A DNA stretch of 64,000 nt from Spiroplasma tabanidicola (GCF_009730595.1 NZ_CP046276.1:496001-560000); one strand, 5' to 3'. Positions 1-12,610 are shown, counted from the first letter of the stretch. Notes: generated by a model not told the origin, from the sequence alone. Program-made: numbers and translations.

Positions 1-2
1 GA

Positions 3-3000
3 AATATTTATAGTGAAAATGATATTCAAAAAGATAATAATGATTATGTTAATAAGTTAAATAAATTACAAATAAATATTGATGAAAAACAGTTTCCGTA
101 TTTACAACAAGTTGATTTATCTTTTTCATTGGAATCAGATAAAACCAGTGATAATTCTTCAGATATTGGAGATGAAACTTCAAGTTTATCAACACGTAAA
201 AGAGCTGATGAAACAACTCCAGAAAGTAATCGAACAACAGCAGATGTTGAATATTTTGATTATACTTGTCAAAATAAAACTGATAAATTTAAAAAAGGTT
301 TAAGAGGAAGTTTGAATCAAATTATAGTTGAGCTTGACGGAAAAGAATCAGATGCAATGCCAACAGGTAGTGCAGGTAGTATGAGTGATACTAAAATTTT
401 AAAATTTGAAAATGATAGAACTACAATTAACGAAGATATTGCAACAGATACTGGTTTTGTAAATTTCTCAGATCGTTTTGATTATAGTAGAACAAAAATA
501 AACAATATTAAATTATATTATTTAAAAAGTGATATAGTTGGTGAAGCAACTAACGTAACTGTTGATCATCGTGCTGAAATGGGAATGTCAGATACTGTTC
601 AAGAGTTGAAATATCGTATGGTTGTTTTAGATGAATTATGGAATTCTAGATTAACAATTGTATCTGGAAGACCTCCAACAGCAAGCAATGAAATTTTAAT
701 TAACTCTCAATTTGCAAAAGTTAATGGAGTTAAATTAGGGAGTTCATTATCAATCGGAGGATCTGCGTTTATTATTTGTGGTTTTGCAGCAGACCCACTT
801 ACTTTTTATCCTGTTGCAGATATGGATGTTCCAATTCCTAACATCAAAAAAGGAATTATAGTTTATGCAACAGAAGATACTTTAAAAAGAGTTGTTACAG
901 AAGATTTTAGTAAATATACTTCAAAAATATTAGATACTTTTGTTACTGCAAACAATAGCAAAAATGCTGAAAAAGCAACTTTAGATTATTTTTCATCTTT
1001 AATGTCTAATGAAAAATATTTATATCAATCTTATTATGCAAAAAAAGCTTATGCTGATGCACAAAATAATTCTTCAGCTTCAATTAAAAATAGCAAAGAT
1101 ATTTTGTCAAGCATTAATAAGGGATATGATGAATATAAAAGTTTTGCAGATTCAACACTATCTTTCAACTGAACATTAGCACCAATGGTTACTAAAATGT
1201 TTCAAATTTTTTCTTATACAGTTTCATTTTTAATTGCATTGATTGCACTTGCTGCTACTTTAATTGCGATTAAAAAAACAATTGAAATGAATGCAGGAGA
1301 AATTACAATATTAAAAGCTATGGGAGCAACAAGTTCAAGTGTTGCGGTTTCATACTTATCATATGGTATTATTTCATCATTTATTATTGCACCAGTTGCT
1401 TGATTATTAGGATCATTCTTTCAAGAAGGAATTGTTAGTTTATTAATATCCTATACAGGTGGTGCTTATTGGCAAGCTATCTTTGATTGGCAAGCTTTAC
1501 TTGTAACACTTGGAATATTTGGAGTATTAACGCTTGGTGTTTCTTATTATGTTGCATATCGGTTGGTTAGAAAACCAGTTCTTGAAATTGCAAAAATTAA
1601 AGATGTTGTTAAGAAAAATGAGACTCTTGAAAAAATTAAAAAATTTCTTACAAAAAATAAAAGTTTTTCAAAAAAATTCAGTACTGAACTTGCTATAAAT
1701 GGATTTTCAAAAACTCTTTTAACAGCAGTTGCAATATTCTTTGCTTCGTTCTTTATATCGGGATCAATGGCAATACCTGGATTGGTGAAAAAAACCTTAA
1801 ATGATTATTATAAAAGTGTAAATTACACCAATTATGTTGATTATGTTGATTTAGTTGGAAACGGTCCTTTATCAAAAAGTGCTTTATCTCCATGGCAAGG
1901 TGTTGAAAGCTATGAAGATAAATATATTGATACTCAAGGTAAATTAGATGCAGGAATTACAAATGTAGGTAAAACAACTTCTGCAACATTACCAATTTCT
2001 GATCACTCAGTTATGCCAAAAGTATTGATTTCATCAGCTGATGGATCTAAAAATACTGTTAGATATGATTGAACTTATAATGTTGCAACAGAAGGAATAA
2101 AAGATGAAAACGGTAAACTTATTCAAGAACCAAATATTATTTCAACAATATCATCAATTTTTGGTAATAATATTCTTGAAATGCTTGGAAAAAGTATTAG
2201 TATTGGAGATATTCAATTACTTTTAGATTGAATTATTCACTCAGATAATCCAGAATATGACAATATTGTTAATAGAAGATCAAAAATTTCTCAATACTCA
2301 ACATTGCTAACTTCAGGATTACCAACTTTGATTAAACAATTGCTAACTTCAGGGTTAGGAGATTTAGAAGGAACTTGAAAAGAACAAATTGTTGATGTTA
2401 TTCTTACTCAAACTCCAGCTTATATTAGAAACTATTTAAATATTTCAGAAAATAGAAAAAACCAATATCGTTTCGGATGAACTTTTAATACTTACATTCC
2501 AGGTATGGATTCAATGTATACAAAAGTTAATATGAAAAATGATGTTGACAATGTTCAAGTAAGTGGTATGGATTCAACTCAAGTTGCTTATAAATTACCA
2601 ACTGATGGAGAAAAAATCTTTTTAGATCAAAATAGTTTAAAACAAATTGAAGATCTTTTATTTGCAAGAGAATCTGCACCAACAACAGATATAACAGTTA
2701 ATGGTTTTAAAGTTTATGATTACAGTACAAAAACTTTAAATGTTCCTACATTAGCTAATGAAGACTCTTCAATTAATTATCATTATAAAAATTCGCAACT
2801 TGAAAATATGAATTCATCTGTAACTAGATTAGTTTTAGCAAAAGATGGAACAAATATACCAAACAGTGCATGAAAATATGATGATAGAGATTATCAATTC
2901 TTTAAAAATGGTGATACTGAAGAAACTAAAAACGCTTGATTAGACCCAGCTTCTTTAAGTGATTCAAAATTCACTTATGCTCCAACATTTTCATTAGATA

Positions 3001-4445
3001 GCGTTGTTCAAAGCAGAGCAGATGATGAGCAAAAAAATCCTGTTGATTTATTCTACAAAAAAGGATTTGATAGATATTCTTATGCAAAAAAATTAGTTAA
3101 TAATACTTATGGTTTCTATGATTTACAATCAAAAATGGACGAAAATAACCAAGAACAACTATCTGCTGAGATTAGACCTTATTATCAATTTGATGATATA
3201 ATGTTATTTATACCTTATGAAAAATATGATGATTTTAAAAATGTAATCAATCAAGGTAATGCAACAATTAGTGATGCGTGATACGGAACAGTTGATGCAA
3301 GTAAAGTTCCAGAAGATACTGTTAAAGATTGAAAAAACTCATTAAATATGAAAGAAAATCCAAAACAGTTCTTATGGATTAGACCTTATTCATTGTACTT
3401 TGATAGTAATTTACCATACGAAAAACCATCAAATAACTTACAAGGTAGTGAAACAAGTAACTTTACAAATACAAGATATAACTTTTTACAATACATTTTT
3501 TCAAAATCAGATAGCCCAATGGCTGTAAAAAGTGATGTAAAAATGAATTGAGCTAAATTATCTGAAGGAAATGTTACAAAAATCAATTTAACAAAAGTAA
3601 AATCAATTCCAGTATATGGAAGTAAGTTAATTATTGCAGACCAAGGATTAACAAACTTAATTAATGGATATAGTACTGCAAGATATATTCCATTTAACTT
3701 CAACTATGAAAATGTTTCTGAACCATCCGGAAGCTATGATGCTGATGGAGTCAAAATTGATACTTTTAAATTAAATACACCAGAATCTCAAGTGGATGAA
3801 AAAAATAAAGATAATTGATTATATGGTAAAGATGAAACCCAAAAAGCAGTTAGACCTATTATGTGATACAACGGTAGTTATTCAAATGCTAGTGAACCAT
3901 ACTTTATGACTACACAAGGATCATTTTCTATGTCACCAAGAATTGGGGATTATTCTATAAATGTACCAAATAACTTTTCTTCAACTGTTGAAATTGGAGC
4001 AATTAAGCTTCTAAGTGAAGAGAAAAATTTAATTAACCAAATTGCTGTATTGATTATTACAATTGGAGTATTTTTTATTATCTTTATTGTTATTGTTGCT
4101 ACTTTAACAATTATCTTGATATCTGATTTATATGTTACTCAATATAAACGATTTATGGTTGTTATGAAATCGCTTGGATACTCGAATCGGGAGATTATAA
4201 ACTATACATTTAGATTTGTAACGCTCTGGTCATTCTCACTATTCTTGTTCGGAATGATATTAAGTTATCTTGGTGTCTTCTTTACAATGAAATATGTAAG
4301 TCAAAATATTTTATCAATTCCAGTTGGCTTTATGTGGTGAACTCCGTTTGCCTCATCCTTACTGATTATTGGTTCTTATGTGTTATCAATTTCATTGACA
4401 ACAAAAAGAATTAGAAAAGAATCACCAACTGTATTGGTTTTATAG
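3..4445 (+). CDS. FtsX-family ABC transporter permease, 5' end outside window
   Basis: The reading frame is open from the first bases to a TAG stop, giving about 1480 visible residues; the start lies upstream. Two FtsX-like membrane modules are visible. One follows residue about 395 (a hydrophobic stretch, then the motif EITILKAMGATSSSV, then more helices). The other is at the C-terminus (long hydrophobic helix, then RFMVVMKSLGYSNREI and two or three helices). The arrangement ALK-x-MGA/SLGYS after a helix is typical of MacB/FtsX permeases. Between them is a large hydrophilic, probably extracellular, domain of roughly 800 residues. Such giant permeases are common in mollicutes; the substrate is unknown, with lipoprotein or lipid handling possible. 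Many Trp residues are coded by TGA. The ATPase partner is not in the window and may lie upstream. Confidence 0.85.
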
Positions 4446-4465
4446 ATTATTTACAAATTATATTT

Positions 4466-4497
4466 TTAAAAATCTCTTTTATAAAGAGATTTTTTTT
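4466..4497 (+). terminator. Rho-independent terminator after the FtsX permease
   Basis: An AT-rich hairpin with AAATCTCTTT on the left and AAGAGATTT on the right is followed by a run of eight T residues. It lies just after the permease stop and before the Bmp lipoprotein promoter. Confidence 0.8.
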
Positions 4498-4533
4498 ATC
4501 TAAAAAGCAAATAATTTTAATAGCATTTAAGTT

Positions 4534-4539
4534 TATAAT
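4534..4539 (+). promoter_or_regulatory. -10 element TATAAT upstream of the nucleoside operon
   Basis: A perfect TATAAT sits 28 bases before the ATG of the binding lipoprotein and just after the preceding terminator. This is the expected promoter position for the 4568-11506 operon. No clear -35 was recognised. Confidence 0.5.
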
Positions 4540-4567
4540 AAAAATGAAATGTTAATAGAGGTTTATT

Positions 4568-5968
4568 ATGAAAAGAATATTGAGTTTACTAACAATATTT
4601 AATTTAAGCACATCTTGAATAACAAGCGTAGTTGCTTGTAATAAAGAAAAATTTTTAGGCGATATTTGAGTTGTGATGAATGATGGATATCATGATGATC
4701 AATCTTTTACAGAATATGTGTATCGTGGTGCAGATGAGTTTGTAAAAAAAATAATGGATAAATCAGATTATAACGCTGCATATAAAGAACTAGGAGAAAT
4801 AGGAGAAGCCTCATTAAGATCAGCATATGAGAATGTTGTTGGAGGAGGAGCAAAAGTTTTAGTCTTATCTGGTTATTCTCATGATGCAATTGCCAAAGGA
4901 TATTTTGATGAAGTAATAAAAAAAGTAAATGGATCTGCTGTTATAGTTGATAATAAAACTTATAAAAATTGAACTTCAACAGTTGGTGTGCAATATCGTG
5001 CAGATATTTCTGGTTTTTATGCAGGTATGGCTTCAATAATTTGATCAATAATAAATGATAATTATAATTTAAACAATAAAACATTAGGTTTAGCAACTTT
5101 TGGAGGATTATTGCCAGGAAATCAAAATAGTGTTATTAATTATATGGCTGGTTTTTTAAGTGCGATTGATGTTTGAAATATTATTAAAGAAAATCAAAAT
5201 AATAAGTACCATGAATATAAAAATAAATTGGTAAATTTAGATAAATATGGAAAGTTAAAAGATTGATTAGATAATAATGAGTTTAAAGTTTTAAGAACTC
5301 AAAAAGATCCATCTGGGGATGGAGACTTTGGATGACAATCTGGGTCTTATACAGCTGGAGATGGAAAAGATATTTCAAACATATTAATAAATCAAGGTGC
5401 AAATATATTGATGCCAGTTGCAGGACCACAAACAGAAGATGCATTAGCTATTTTAAAAAATGATAGTAGTAAAAAAGCAAAAGTAGTTGGTGTTGATGTT
5501 GATATGTCAAAAGTTTATAGATCTTATGATAAATTAATTTTAACTTCAGCAATAAAACAATTAACTGAAGGGGGATTAATAGCATTAGCTCATACTGATA
5601 TATATAAAGATAATATAGAATATCAAGATAAAGCAGCACAATATGCAAAAGATAATAATATTGAAGTTATTTTAAAAGATGAGAATAAACAAAATTTTGA
5701 AAATAAAAAAGTTAATTTTGATAAAGAAAAAGGAAAAAGTTGACAAACTAAAACTGCTTGACTTAGTGGAGAGGCAACTTCAGGAGAAAGTAATCTTGTT
5801 GAAGACTATATTAATAATGCAATTATAGAAATGTTCAGCAAAGATTCTTTGATAGTAATGTCAAATTATTATTATGAACATACTATGAAGGAAAATCCAA
5901 AACTTTCTTTTGAATTATTAAAAGCAAGTTTTACAAAAGAAATGGCCTTAAAGGTTTTTCAAAATTAA
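4568..5968 (+). CDS. Bmp/PnrA-family nucleoside-binding lipoprotein
   Basis: This 466-residue protein starts with a lipoprotein signal (MKRILSLL, then a lipobox ending SVVAC at about residue 24). It is therefore probably a membrane-anchored substrate-binding protein. The family call rests on the N-terminal strand DIWVVMNDGYHDDQSFTE, the GGGAKVLVLSGYSH segment, the AxYxAG(M/D)-type helix, and repeated predicted strands ending in VVGVDVD. These match Bmp/PnrA/TmpC proteins that deliver nucleosides to an ABC importer. The ATPase and two permeases that follow complete the transporter. A gap of 25 bases to the ATPase gene supports co-transcription. Several TGA codons encode Trp. Confidence 0.85.
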
Positions 5969-5993
5969 TTTATAAAGTTAAGAAAGGTTAAAA

Positions 5994-7529
5994 ATGAGTA
6001 TAGAGTATGCAGTAGAAATGCAAAACATTTCAATGATATTTAATAATAATATTATTGCAAACAAAAATGTAAATCTTAATATTAAAAAAGGTGAGATACA
6101 TGCTTTGATTGGAGAAAATGGTGCAGGTAAATCAACTTTAATGTCAATTCTTTTTGGAATTTATGAACCTACAAAAGGAATAATTAAAATAAATGGTAAT
6201 GTACAAATAATTTCAAATCCAATTGTTGCAAATAATTTAAAAATTGGAATGGTGCATCAAAATTTTCAAATGGTTGATATTTTTAAACTTTGAGAAAACA
6301 TAGCGGTAGGATCTGAAATAAAAAAGTTTAAAGTTTTTAATAATAAAAAAGCAATTTTAAAAAAAATTGAAACTATAATGAAAGAAAATGATTTAGAAGT
6401 AAATCTAAATTTATTAGCAAAAAATGCTACAGTTGGTGAACAACAAAGAGCAGAAATTTTAAAATTATTATATAGAGAAGCTGAAATTTTAATTTTTGAT
6501 GAACCTACTGCTGTTCTAACTCCTAATGAGATTGATGGATTTTTAAAAGTTTTAATTAATTTAAAAAATAATGGTAAATCAATAATTTTAATTTCACATA
6601 AAATGGATGAAATAGAAAAAGTAGCAGATCGAGCAACCGTTTTGAGAAGAGGAAAAGTAATTGGAACTTACAATTTAAATGAAACTTCAGTTGACGAATT
6701 ATCTTTTGCAATGGTTGGAAGACAATTAAAAAAAATAATTAATAATCATAAAGACATAGATAATAAAAAAATTTTAGAAATAGAAAACTTAAATGTACAA
6801 AAAAATAATAATAAAAAAGTTATAGGTTTAAAAAAATTAAATTTACAAATTAAGGCCGGTGAAATTTTAGGAATTTCAGGAGTGCAAGGAAATGGACAAG
6901 AAGAATTAGCAAATATAATAGCAGGTATGCAAAAACCTAAGTCAGGAAAAGTTTTAATAAATCAAATTGATATAACTAAAAAAAGTATATATGAAAGATA
7001 TCATAAATATAAAATGTCACACATTCCATTAGATCGACAAAAGCATGGATTAGTATTAGATTTTAATGTTATTGAAAATACAGTTTTACAAGATGTTGGT
7101 ATAAAACCTTTTGCTTCTAAATTAGGAATCTTAAATTTTGATGAAATAAAGAAATTTGGACAAACTATTGTAGAAAAGTATGATGTTAGAAATGCAAGTA
7201 ATGGTTATGCAATTGTTAGATCTTTGTCCGGAGGTAATCAGCAAAAAATTATTATTGGAAGAGAACTTACAAGAGAAAGTGATTTTATATTAATTTATCA
7301 ACCAACAAGAGGACTAGATATTGGGTCAATTGAATTTATACACAGTCAAATCTTAGAAGCTAAGAAATTAAAAAAAGCAATTTTATTAATAAGTTATGAG
7401 CTAAATGAAATTTTAGCATTATCAGATCGAGTTGTAATATTAAGTTCTGGTGAAGCAATTGGAGAATTAACAGGAGATAAAATCTCATATGAAAATATAG
7501 GAAAATTAATGATTGGAAACAAAAAGTAA
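5994..7529 (+). CDS. Nucleoside ABC importer, double ATP-binding subunit (NupO/YufO type)
   Basis: This 511-residue protein has two ATPase domains, as in RbsA/NupO. Domain 1 has a normal Walker A (GENGAGKST, residue about 40), a signature region TVGEQQRAEIL and Walker B ILIFDEPTAVL. Domain 2 has the degenerate Walker A GVQGNGQEEL, signature LSGGNQQKIIIGREL and FILIYQPTRGLDIGS in place of a standard Walker B. This asymmetry is usual for simple-sugar and nucleoside importers. It energises uptake through the two following permeases. A purine-rich ribosome site precedes the ATG. The stop overlaps the next start (TAATG). Confidence 0.9.
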
Positions 7530-9286
7530 TGATAATGCTATGAAATTTATTCTCTACTAGAGAAAGGTTAAAAGTAAATTATAAAATTGGAAATTATAAT
7601 AAGAAACTAAAATATTTTAAAACTTCTATATTTGCTATTTTATTTGGTTTAATACTAGGAATTATTTTTATATTTATGAGTGGCTTTAATGGTTTTTCGT
7701 TTTTAGGAACTTCAATTGCAAAATCATTTGATATAAGAAAAATTGGAAGCACTTCAAATTTTGATAAAGTTTTATTATATTTTTCTATTTACTCTTTAAT
7801 TGGTTTTGGATTAGCTTTAGGCTTTAGAGTTGGAATGTTTAACATGGGAGGTTCAGGCCAAGCATTGATTGGATTAATATTTACATTACTAATAATTCAG
7901 TCAATTGCAAATAAACAAGGAATAGATTTTAAAGAAGTTAATAAAGGAACAGTATTTTTAGTTTTTATATGTTTTGTTTTAGCAGGAACTTTTATTTCAT
8001 GTCTGTCTGGATTGCTAAAAGTATTTTTTAATATTCATGAAGTTGCAACAACTATTTTATTAAACTATGTAGCTTATTTTTTATTAAAGTGAGTAATTAA
8101 TTTAAATAGTAATCAATGAGGTAACACATCTGCATCTTTAGATTATAATTGAATATCTTTATTTGGTGTTGTTTGATTAGTACCTGTAATTTTAGTTGTT
8201 ATATCTGCAATAAGTATCACATTAGTTTTAACTTATACTAAATGAGGATTTAGATTTAAAATGGTAGGTAAATCAACAACAGCTGCAAAATATGCTGGAG
8301 TAAATGAAAAACTTTATATTATTGTTATTACAATAGTTCAAGGAATATTTATGAGTATGGGTGGATTTATTTATTATTTTGGAATTGCTTATAGTCAATC
8401 CATTCAAACAGATATTATTCCAAGTCTTGGTTATGATGCAATAGCAGTTGCTTTAGTTGCTTTCAATAATATAATAGCAATTCCGTTTGTTGCTTTATTG
8501 TGATCAATATTTCAAATTGGATTTAAAGCAGCACAATCAACAGCTGGTTTTGTAAGTTTATCAAATCAAACTACAACTTTAATTTTTGGTTTAATAACTT
8601 ATTCTGCAGCTATATATATAATTTTTTATAGACTAAATATAATTGAGTATATAAAAAATATGATCATTTATAATAAAGATTATGAGTTAAAACAAATTAT
8701 AAAAAATAAAAAAAATATATTAAAAGAAAATAAAAAAAATATTAAAGCTGAACAAAAAGATTTACAAAAATTAAGTTTTGATACAATTGCACAAATTCAA
8801 TTATTGAAGAAAAAAAATAAAGATTTGCTGATCGAAATTAACGAAATAAAAGAAGATAGAATAAAAAGTTTTAAAACTAACTCTATTTTAAATTTAAAAG
8901 TTTACTACAACAAAATTACAAGTGATATTACTTTTGATTTTTTGGATAAGTTTTCTAATTTGAAAGCTAATTACAATGAACAAATTGAAAAAAATAAAAG
9001 CGTTGCTAATTTTAAAATAATAAAAAAAAGCTTGAAAAATGATTTAATAAATAATTTTAAAATATTATTTGAAAAATTTAAAAAAGATATAAGTATTAAT
9101 CAAAATAAATTTAAAGAAGCAATGATAAATGCAAAAAGTTTTTTAAATAATTATAAAAAAAGTGTTTATCAAAATAACATAAATAAAATTAATAAAAGCG
9201 ATAATGAATATAAAGAAAAATTAAAAAATGAAAAAACAAAGTTTTTTGAAATTCAAAAGGAGGTGTTTGAAAAATATGTATGATAA
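7529..9286 (+). CDS. Nucleoside ABC importer permease 1 with long C-terminal coiled-coil extension
   Basis: This 585-residue protein starts at an ATG sharing one base with the preceding stop. The first roughly 370 residues are a BPD_transp_2-type permease with about ten hydrophobic segments and motifs such as GFRVGMFNMGGSGQALIG and NIHEVATTILLNY, characteristic of NupP-like nucleoside permeases. From about residue 375 there follow roughly 210 hydrophilic residues rich in Lys, Asn and Glu with heptad-like spacing. This is a probable cytoplasmic coiled coil not found in ordinary family members. The frame continues through Val-Trp(TGA) to TAA at 9284 and overlaps the next permease by 11 bases. 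Confidence 0.85.
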
Positions 9287-10190
9287 TTTTTATTTAGTTA
9301 TATCTTCAATATTAATATTTTTCACAATTTTTTTAATTGCAGCACTCTCTGGTTTAATTTCGGAAAGAGCAGGAGTAGTTAATATCGGTATCGATGGATT
9401 TATGACAATTGGTGCTCTAGTTTTCAGCTTAGTTGGTAAAGGTTTTAATGCTAATGGAACACAATTTTTTGCAATCATAATAGCAATGATAGTTGCAGCT
9501 GCTTTTGCAATGCTACATGCATTTGCGTCAATAACTTTAAAAGCAAACCAAATAATTTCTGGTACTGCAATTAACTTAGTTGCACAAGGAATTGGTTTAT
9601 ACATTGTTTCTACAAGTTCAATTGGTGTAATGGGAAGAATTTCTTCAGGCTATACAATTATGGGTTGAGGACAAGAAAAGTTTTTTACAATTTATTTTTT
9701 AATAGCAATAATAGCTACTTTTGTTGCAGGAATATATTTTACTTTTACAACAGTTGGTAAAAGACATATTGCTGCAGGAGAAAATCCTAGTTTATTAGAT
9801 GTAGCAGGAATAAATGTTAACAAGTATAGATATATTGCAATTTTAGTTTCAGGATCATTAGCAGGATTAGCAGGATGTTTTTTTGTAATGTTATATAGTT
9901 CTGCAAGTTTTAACGGAACTGTAAATGGTTATGGATATCTAGGTTTAACAATTTTAGTTGTTGGTCAATGAAGAATAAGATATGTTGTATTATTTAGTTT
10001 TATATTTTCAACTTTTTTTGCATTAGCAAGAATATTGCCTTCATCAAACATTAGTGAGTTTTTCACTTTAAACAAATCTTTACTTCAAGCTTTTCCGTTC
10101 TTATTTTCACTTATTACAATGGTTATTTTTTCAAAAAAATCATCACCACCAAAAGCAAATGGTATACCATTTCAAAAAACTACGAGGTAA
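9276..10190 (+). CDS. Nucleoside ABC importer permease 2 (NupQ type)
   Basis: This 304-residue membrane protein has about eight to nine hydrophobic segments. Motif FLIAALSGLISERAGVVNIGIDGFM matches the second permease of Bmp-type nucleoside importers in spacing and wording (quoted parts: GLISERAGVVNIGIDG). The start at 9276 is chosen because a strong AAGGAGG ribosome site lies 11 bases upstream, inside the coiled-coil end of permease 1, giving translational coupling. An upstream in-frame ATG at 9228 exists but lacks such a site. It forms the membrane channel with permease 1. Confidence 0.9.
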
Positions 10191-10193
10191 AAA

Positions 10194-10754
10194 ATGAAAA
10201 CTATTATTTATGCACATCCAGATAAAAATTCTTTTTGTAATTCAATTTTACAAAAAGTCATTCAAAAGTTAAATGATAAAAACTATGATTATAAAATTAT
10301 TAATTTAATTGAAGAAAAATTTAATCCAGTTTTTTCCTATGAAGATCATTTAGTTTATAAGAAAAAAGAAGTTCTTAAAGATGATCAAGTTTTGAAATAT
10401 CAAAAAATTTTAAAAGAAAGTGAAGAGCTAATTTTTATTTTTCCTATATATTGATTTCAAACTCCAGCAATAGTAAAAGGTTTTTTAGATAGAGTCTTTA
10501 CTGAAGATTTTGCTTTTGGACAAAGCTGATTAGATAATATAAAAAAAGTAACTTTTATAACTACTGCTGCTCTTGAAACAAAAGAAGAAATAGCAAATGA
10601 TTTTGGAAATCCAATTGATGTCAACTTGTTTGGAGTTTTAAAATATTGTGGAATAAATAATAATTTTTGATTACATTTCGGTGGAATTGGTCATGGAGAA
10701 AAAGATAAAGGTTTTTATGATAATATTTTAAAAGAAGTATATAAAAAAATTTAA
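10194..10754 (+). CDS. Flavodoxin-fold NAD(P)H oxidoreductase (KefF/MdaB-like)
   Basis: This 186-residue protein begins 3 bases after permease 2. The N-terminus MKTIIYAHPDKNSFCNSIL is the FMN phosphate-binding strand and loop of the flavodoxin_2 family (YxHPxxxS). IFIFPIYWFQTPAIVKGFLDRVF is the typical FPxYW-x-PA-KG-DRV signature, with Trp coded by TGA. Such proteins are soluble FMN-dependent quinone or NADPH reductases. Its role inside a nucleoside operon is not evident. Family certain, substrate unknown. Confidence 0.85.
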
Positions 10755-10774
10755 TTATATGAAAGGAATAAAAT

Positions 10775-11506
10775 ATGTCTACACCACACAATAATGCAAA
10801 TAAAGGTGATATAGCAAAAAAAGTTATTATGCCAGGAGATCCTTTGAGAGCAAAATGAATTGCAGATAATTTTTTAAAAAATGTAAAAGTAGTTTCAAGT
10901 GTTAGAGGAATTGAAGTATTTACAGGGGAATATAAAAATGAAATTATTTCAGTAATGGCTTCTGGAATGGGAATGCCTTCAATGATGATATATGCTTGAG
11001 AATTATTTGAAGATTATGATGTTGATTGTATTATTAGAATTGGAACAAGTGGAGGATACTTACCTAAAACTAAAATTAATGATTTAGTTTTTTCAATGTC
11101 TGTTTCAACAGATTCAAATATTCAAACTCATTTTAATGTCCCAGCTGATTGACATTTTAGTCCTTGTGCTAATTTTGAATTATTATCAAAAGCTATTGAA
11201 ATTGCAAAAATAAAAAAAATAAATTACCATGTTGGACCAACAGTTTGTACTGATGGAATATATACATTAAAAAATTTAGAACCTGATTTTTATAAAGAAA
11301 AAATTTGATCAGATTTAAATGTATTATGTAGCGACATGGAAACTTATGCTTTATATGCATGTGCTAATTTTTTTGATAAAAAAGCATTAGCTATTTTAAA
11401 TGTTGTTGTAAATACAACTGATAGAAATGGTTTAGATTCAGAAGAAAGAGAAACTAAACTTATTAATATGGTTGAAATAGCATTAGAAACTTGTATTAAT
11501 ATTTAG
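10775..11506 (+). CDS. deoD: Purine nucleoside phosphorylase, DeoD type
   Basis: This 243-residue protein has the length expected for the hexameric bacterial enzyme. Visible motifs are KVIMPGDPLRAKW (phosphate and ribose site), ASGMGMPSM, RIGTSGGY, and CSDMETYALYA, whose MET/E contacts the ribose. It also has VNTTDRNG near the purine-binding Asp. It would cleave imported purine nucleosides to free base and ribose-1-phosphate, the logical last step of this uptake operon. An AAAGGAA ribosome site precedes the ATG. Its last 11 bases overlap the end of the convergent DUF192-like gene. Confidence 0.92.
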
Positions 11507-11927
11507 TAATTTTAATTAAATCATTTAGTTTAATATTTAAATATTTGATTGTATGTTTTGCAAGAACAAAAACAACAACTGCATCATTATGGTGTTGAGT
11601 TACTTTGTTTGGAGGAAAGTTTGAATAAGTTTCAATTACTTGATATTTTTTATCACAAATAATTAAATCAACTTCTTCTTTAAATCCCATACTATTAAAG
11701 CCTTTAACCCCAATAAATCTAAAACCCATTGTATGGTTGAACTTTTCTTTAAAAATTAAAGCATTAAACTTTTGTTTAATAGTTCTAATATTTCTTATAT
11801 TTATATCTTTTATTTGGTTATTTATAACTAGTTGATATACTTTATTTTCATCAATTTTTTTCTTTTGTACTTTTTTAGAATCATTAACAAAACTTGTTAT
11901 TAATCTAGCTGCTTTTATTAAACCCAT
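11496..11927 (-). CDS. DUF192-like small protein
   Basis: This 143-residue protein reads leftward and overlaps the end of deoD. From about residue 60 the order of elements is F-HTMGFRFIG, a hydrophobic strand VDLIICDKKYQVIE, a proline loop, then AVVVFVLAKHTIKYLNIKLND. This follows the DUF192 pattern (xxRxxGLM, DLIFID-x-V, LELxAGxxxxxxIxxGD). The resemblance was judged by eye and is partial; the function of DUF192 is unknown. An AGGTGA ribosome site precedes the ATG. No signal peptide is seen. Confidence 0.55.
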   Translation of the reverse strand: MGLIKAARLITSFVNDSKKVQKKKIDENKVYQLVINNQIKDINIRNIRTIKQKFNALIFKEKFNHTMGFRFIGVKGFNSMGFKEEVDLIICDKKYQVIETYSNFPPNKVTQHHNDAVVVFVLAKHTIKYLNIKLNDLIKITKY

Positions 11928-11995
11928 AATTTAATCACCTATTATGATTATAAACATTTTTTCTATATAATTATTATTGAAAAGAGGTAATTTAA

Positions 11996-12571
11996 ATGGC
12001 AAATGTAGCAATATTTTTAGCAACAGGTTATGAAGAAACAGAAATGATTTCAACAGTTGATGTTATTAGAAGAGCAGAACAAATGTTTAAAGGTTCATTT
12101 CCGGTGGTTGATATTGTATCAATTAGCGATAAAAAAGAAGTAACAGGATCACACGGAATAACTATTAAAGCAGATAAAACTATTCAAGAAATTAACTTCG
12201 ATAGTTATGATTGTTTAATATTACCTGGAGGTCAACCAGGAGTTAATAACTTAATGGAATCTGAAACTTTAATGAAAAACTTAAAAACTCATGGTGAAAA
12301 AGGAAAAACAATAGCAGCTATTTGTGCTGCACCTCAAATTTTAGGTAAATTAGGTTTAGCAGATAATAAAGAAATTACCCATTATCCAGGAAGTACTAAA
12401 TATTTAGAAAATGCTACTTTAAAACCGCACATGACAGCTATTGAAGATGGAAATATTATTACTGGTTGTTCAATTGGAGGAGCATTACAATTTGGATTAC
12501 AAATAGTAGATCATTTCACTTCAACAGAACAACGATTAAAATTACATGAAACATTAGTATTTAACTATTAA
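11996..12571 (+). CDS. DJ-1/PfpI family protein
   Basis: This 191-residue protein is the usual length for the family. Features are the N-terminal strand VAIFLATGYEETEMIS with the conserved Glu, DCLILPGGQPG, and the nucleophile elbow AAICAAPQIL with the reactive Cys at about residue 106. HYPGSTKYL follows. This is the DJ-1/YajL/ThiJ subgroup, assigned as deglycase or oxidative-stress chaperone in other organisms; the activity here is inferred. A GAGGT ribosome site precedes the ATG. The gene is monocistronic, with a strong terminator right after it. Confidence 0.9.
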   Translation: MANVAIFLATGYEETEMISTVDVIRRAEQMFKGSFPVVDIVSISDKKEVTGSHGITIKADKTIQEINFDSYDCLILPGGQPGVNNLMESETLMKNLKTHGEKGKTIAAICAAPQILGKLGLADNKEITHYPGSTKYLENATLKPHMTAIEDGNIITGCSIGGALQFGLQIVDHFTSTEQRLKLHETLVFNY

Positions 12572-12574
12572 ATT

Positions 12575-12607
12575 AAAACCACAAATCATAGATTTGTGGT
12601 TTTTTTG
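12575..12607 (+). terminator. Terminator after the DJ-1 family gene
   Basis: A perfect 13-bp stem (AAAACCACAAATC against GATTTGTGGTTTT, loop ATA) runs into T residues. The next promoter -10 begins only four bases later. Confidence 0.85.
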
Positions 12608-12610
12608 CAC

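Noticed and set aside
9290-9604. Leftward open frame inside permease 2
   Set aside because: Complete overlap with a strongly supported membrane protein; antisense shadow.
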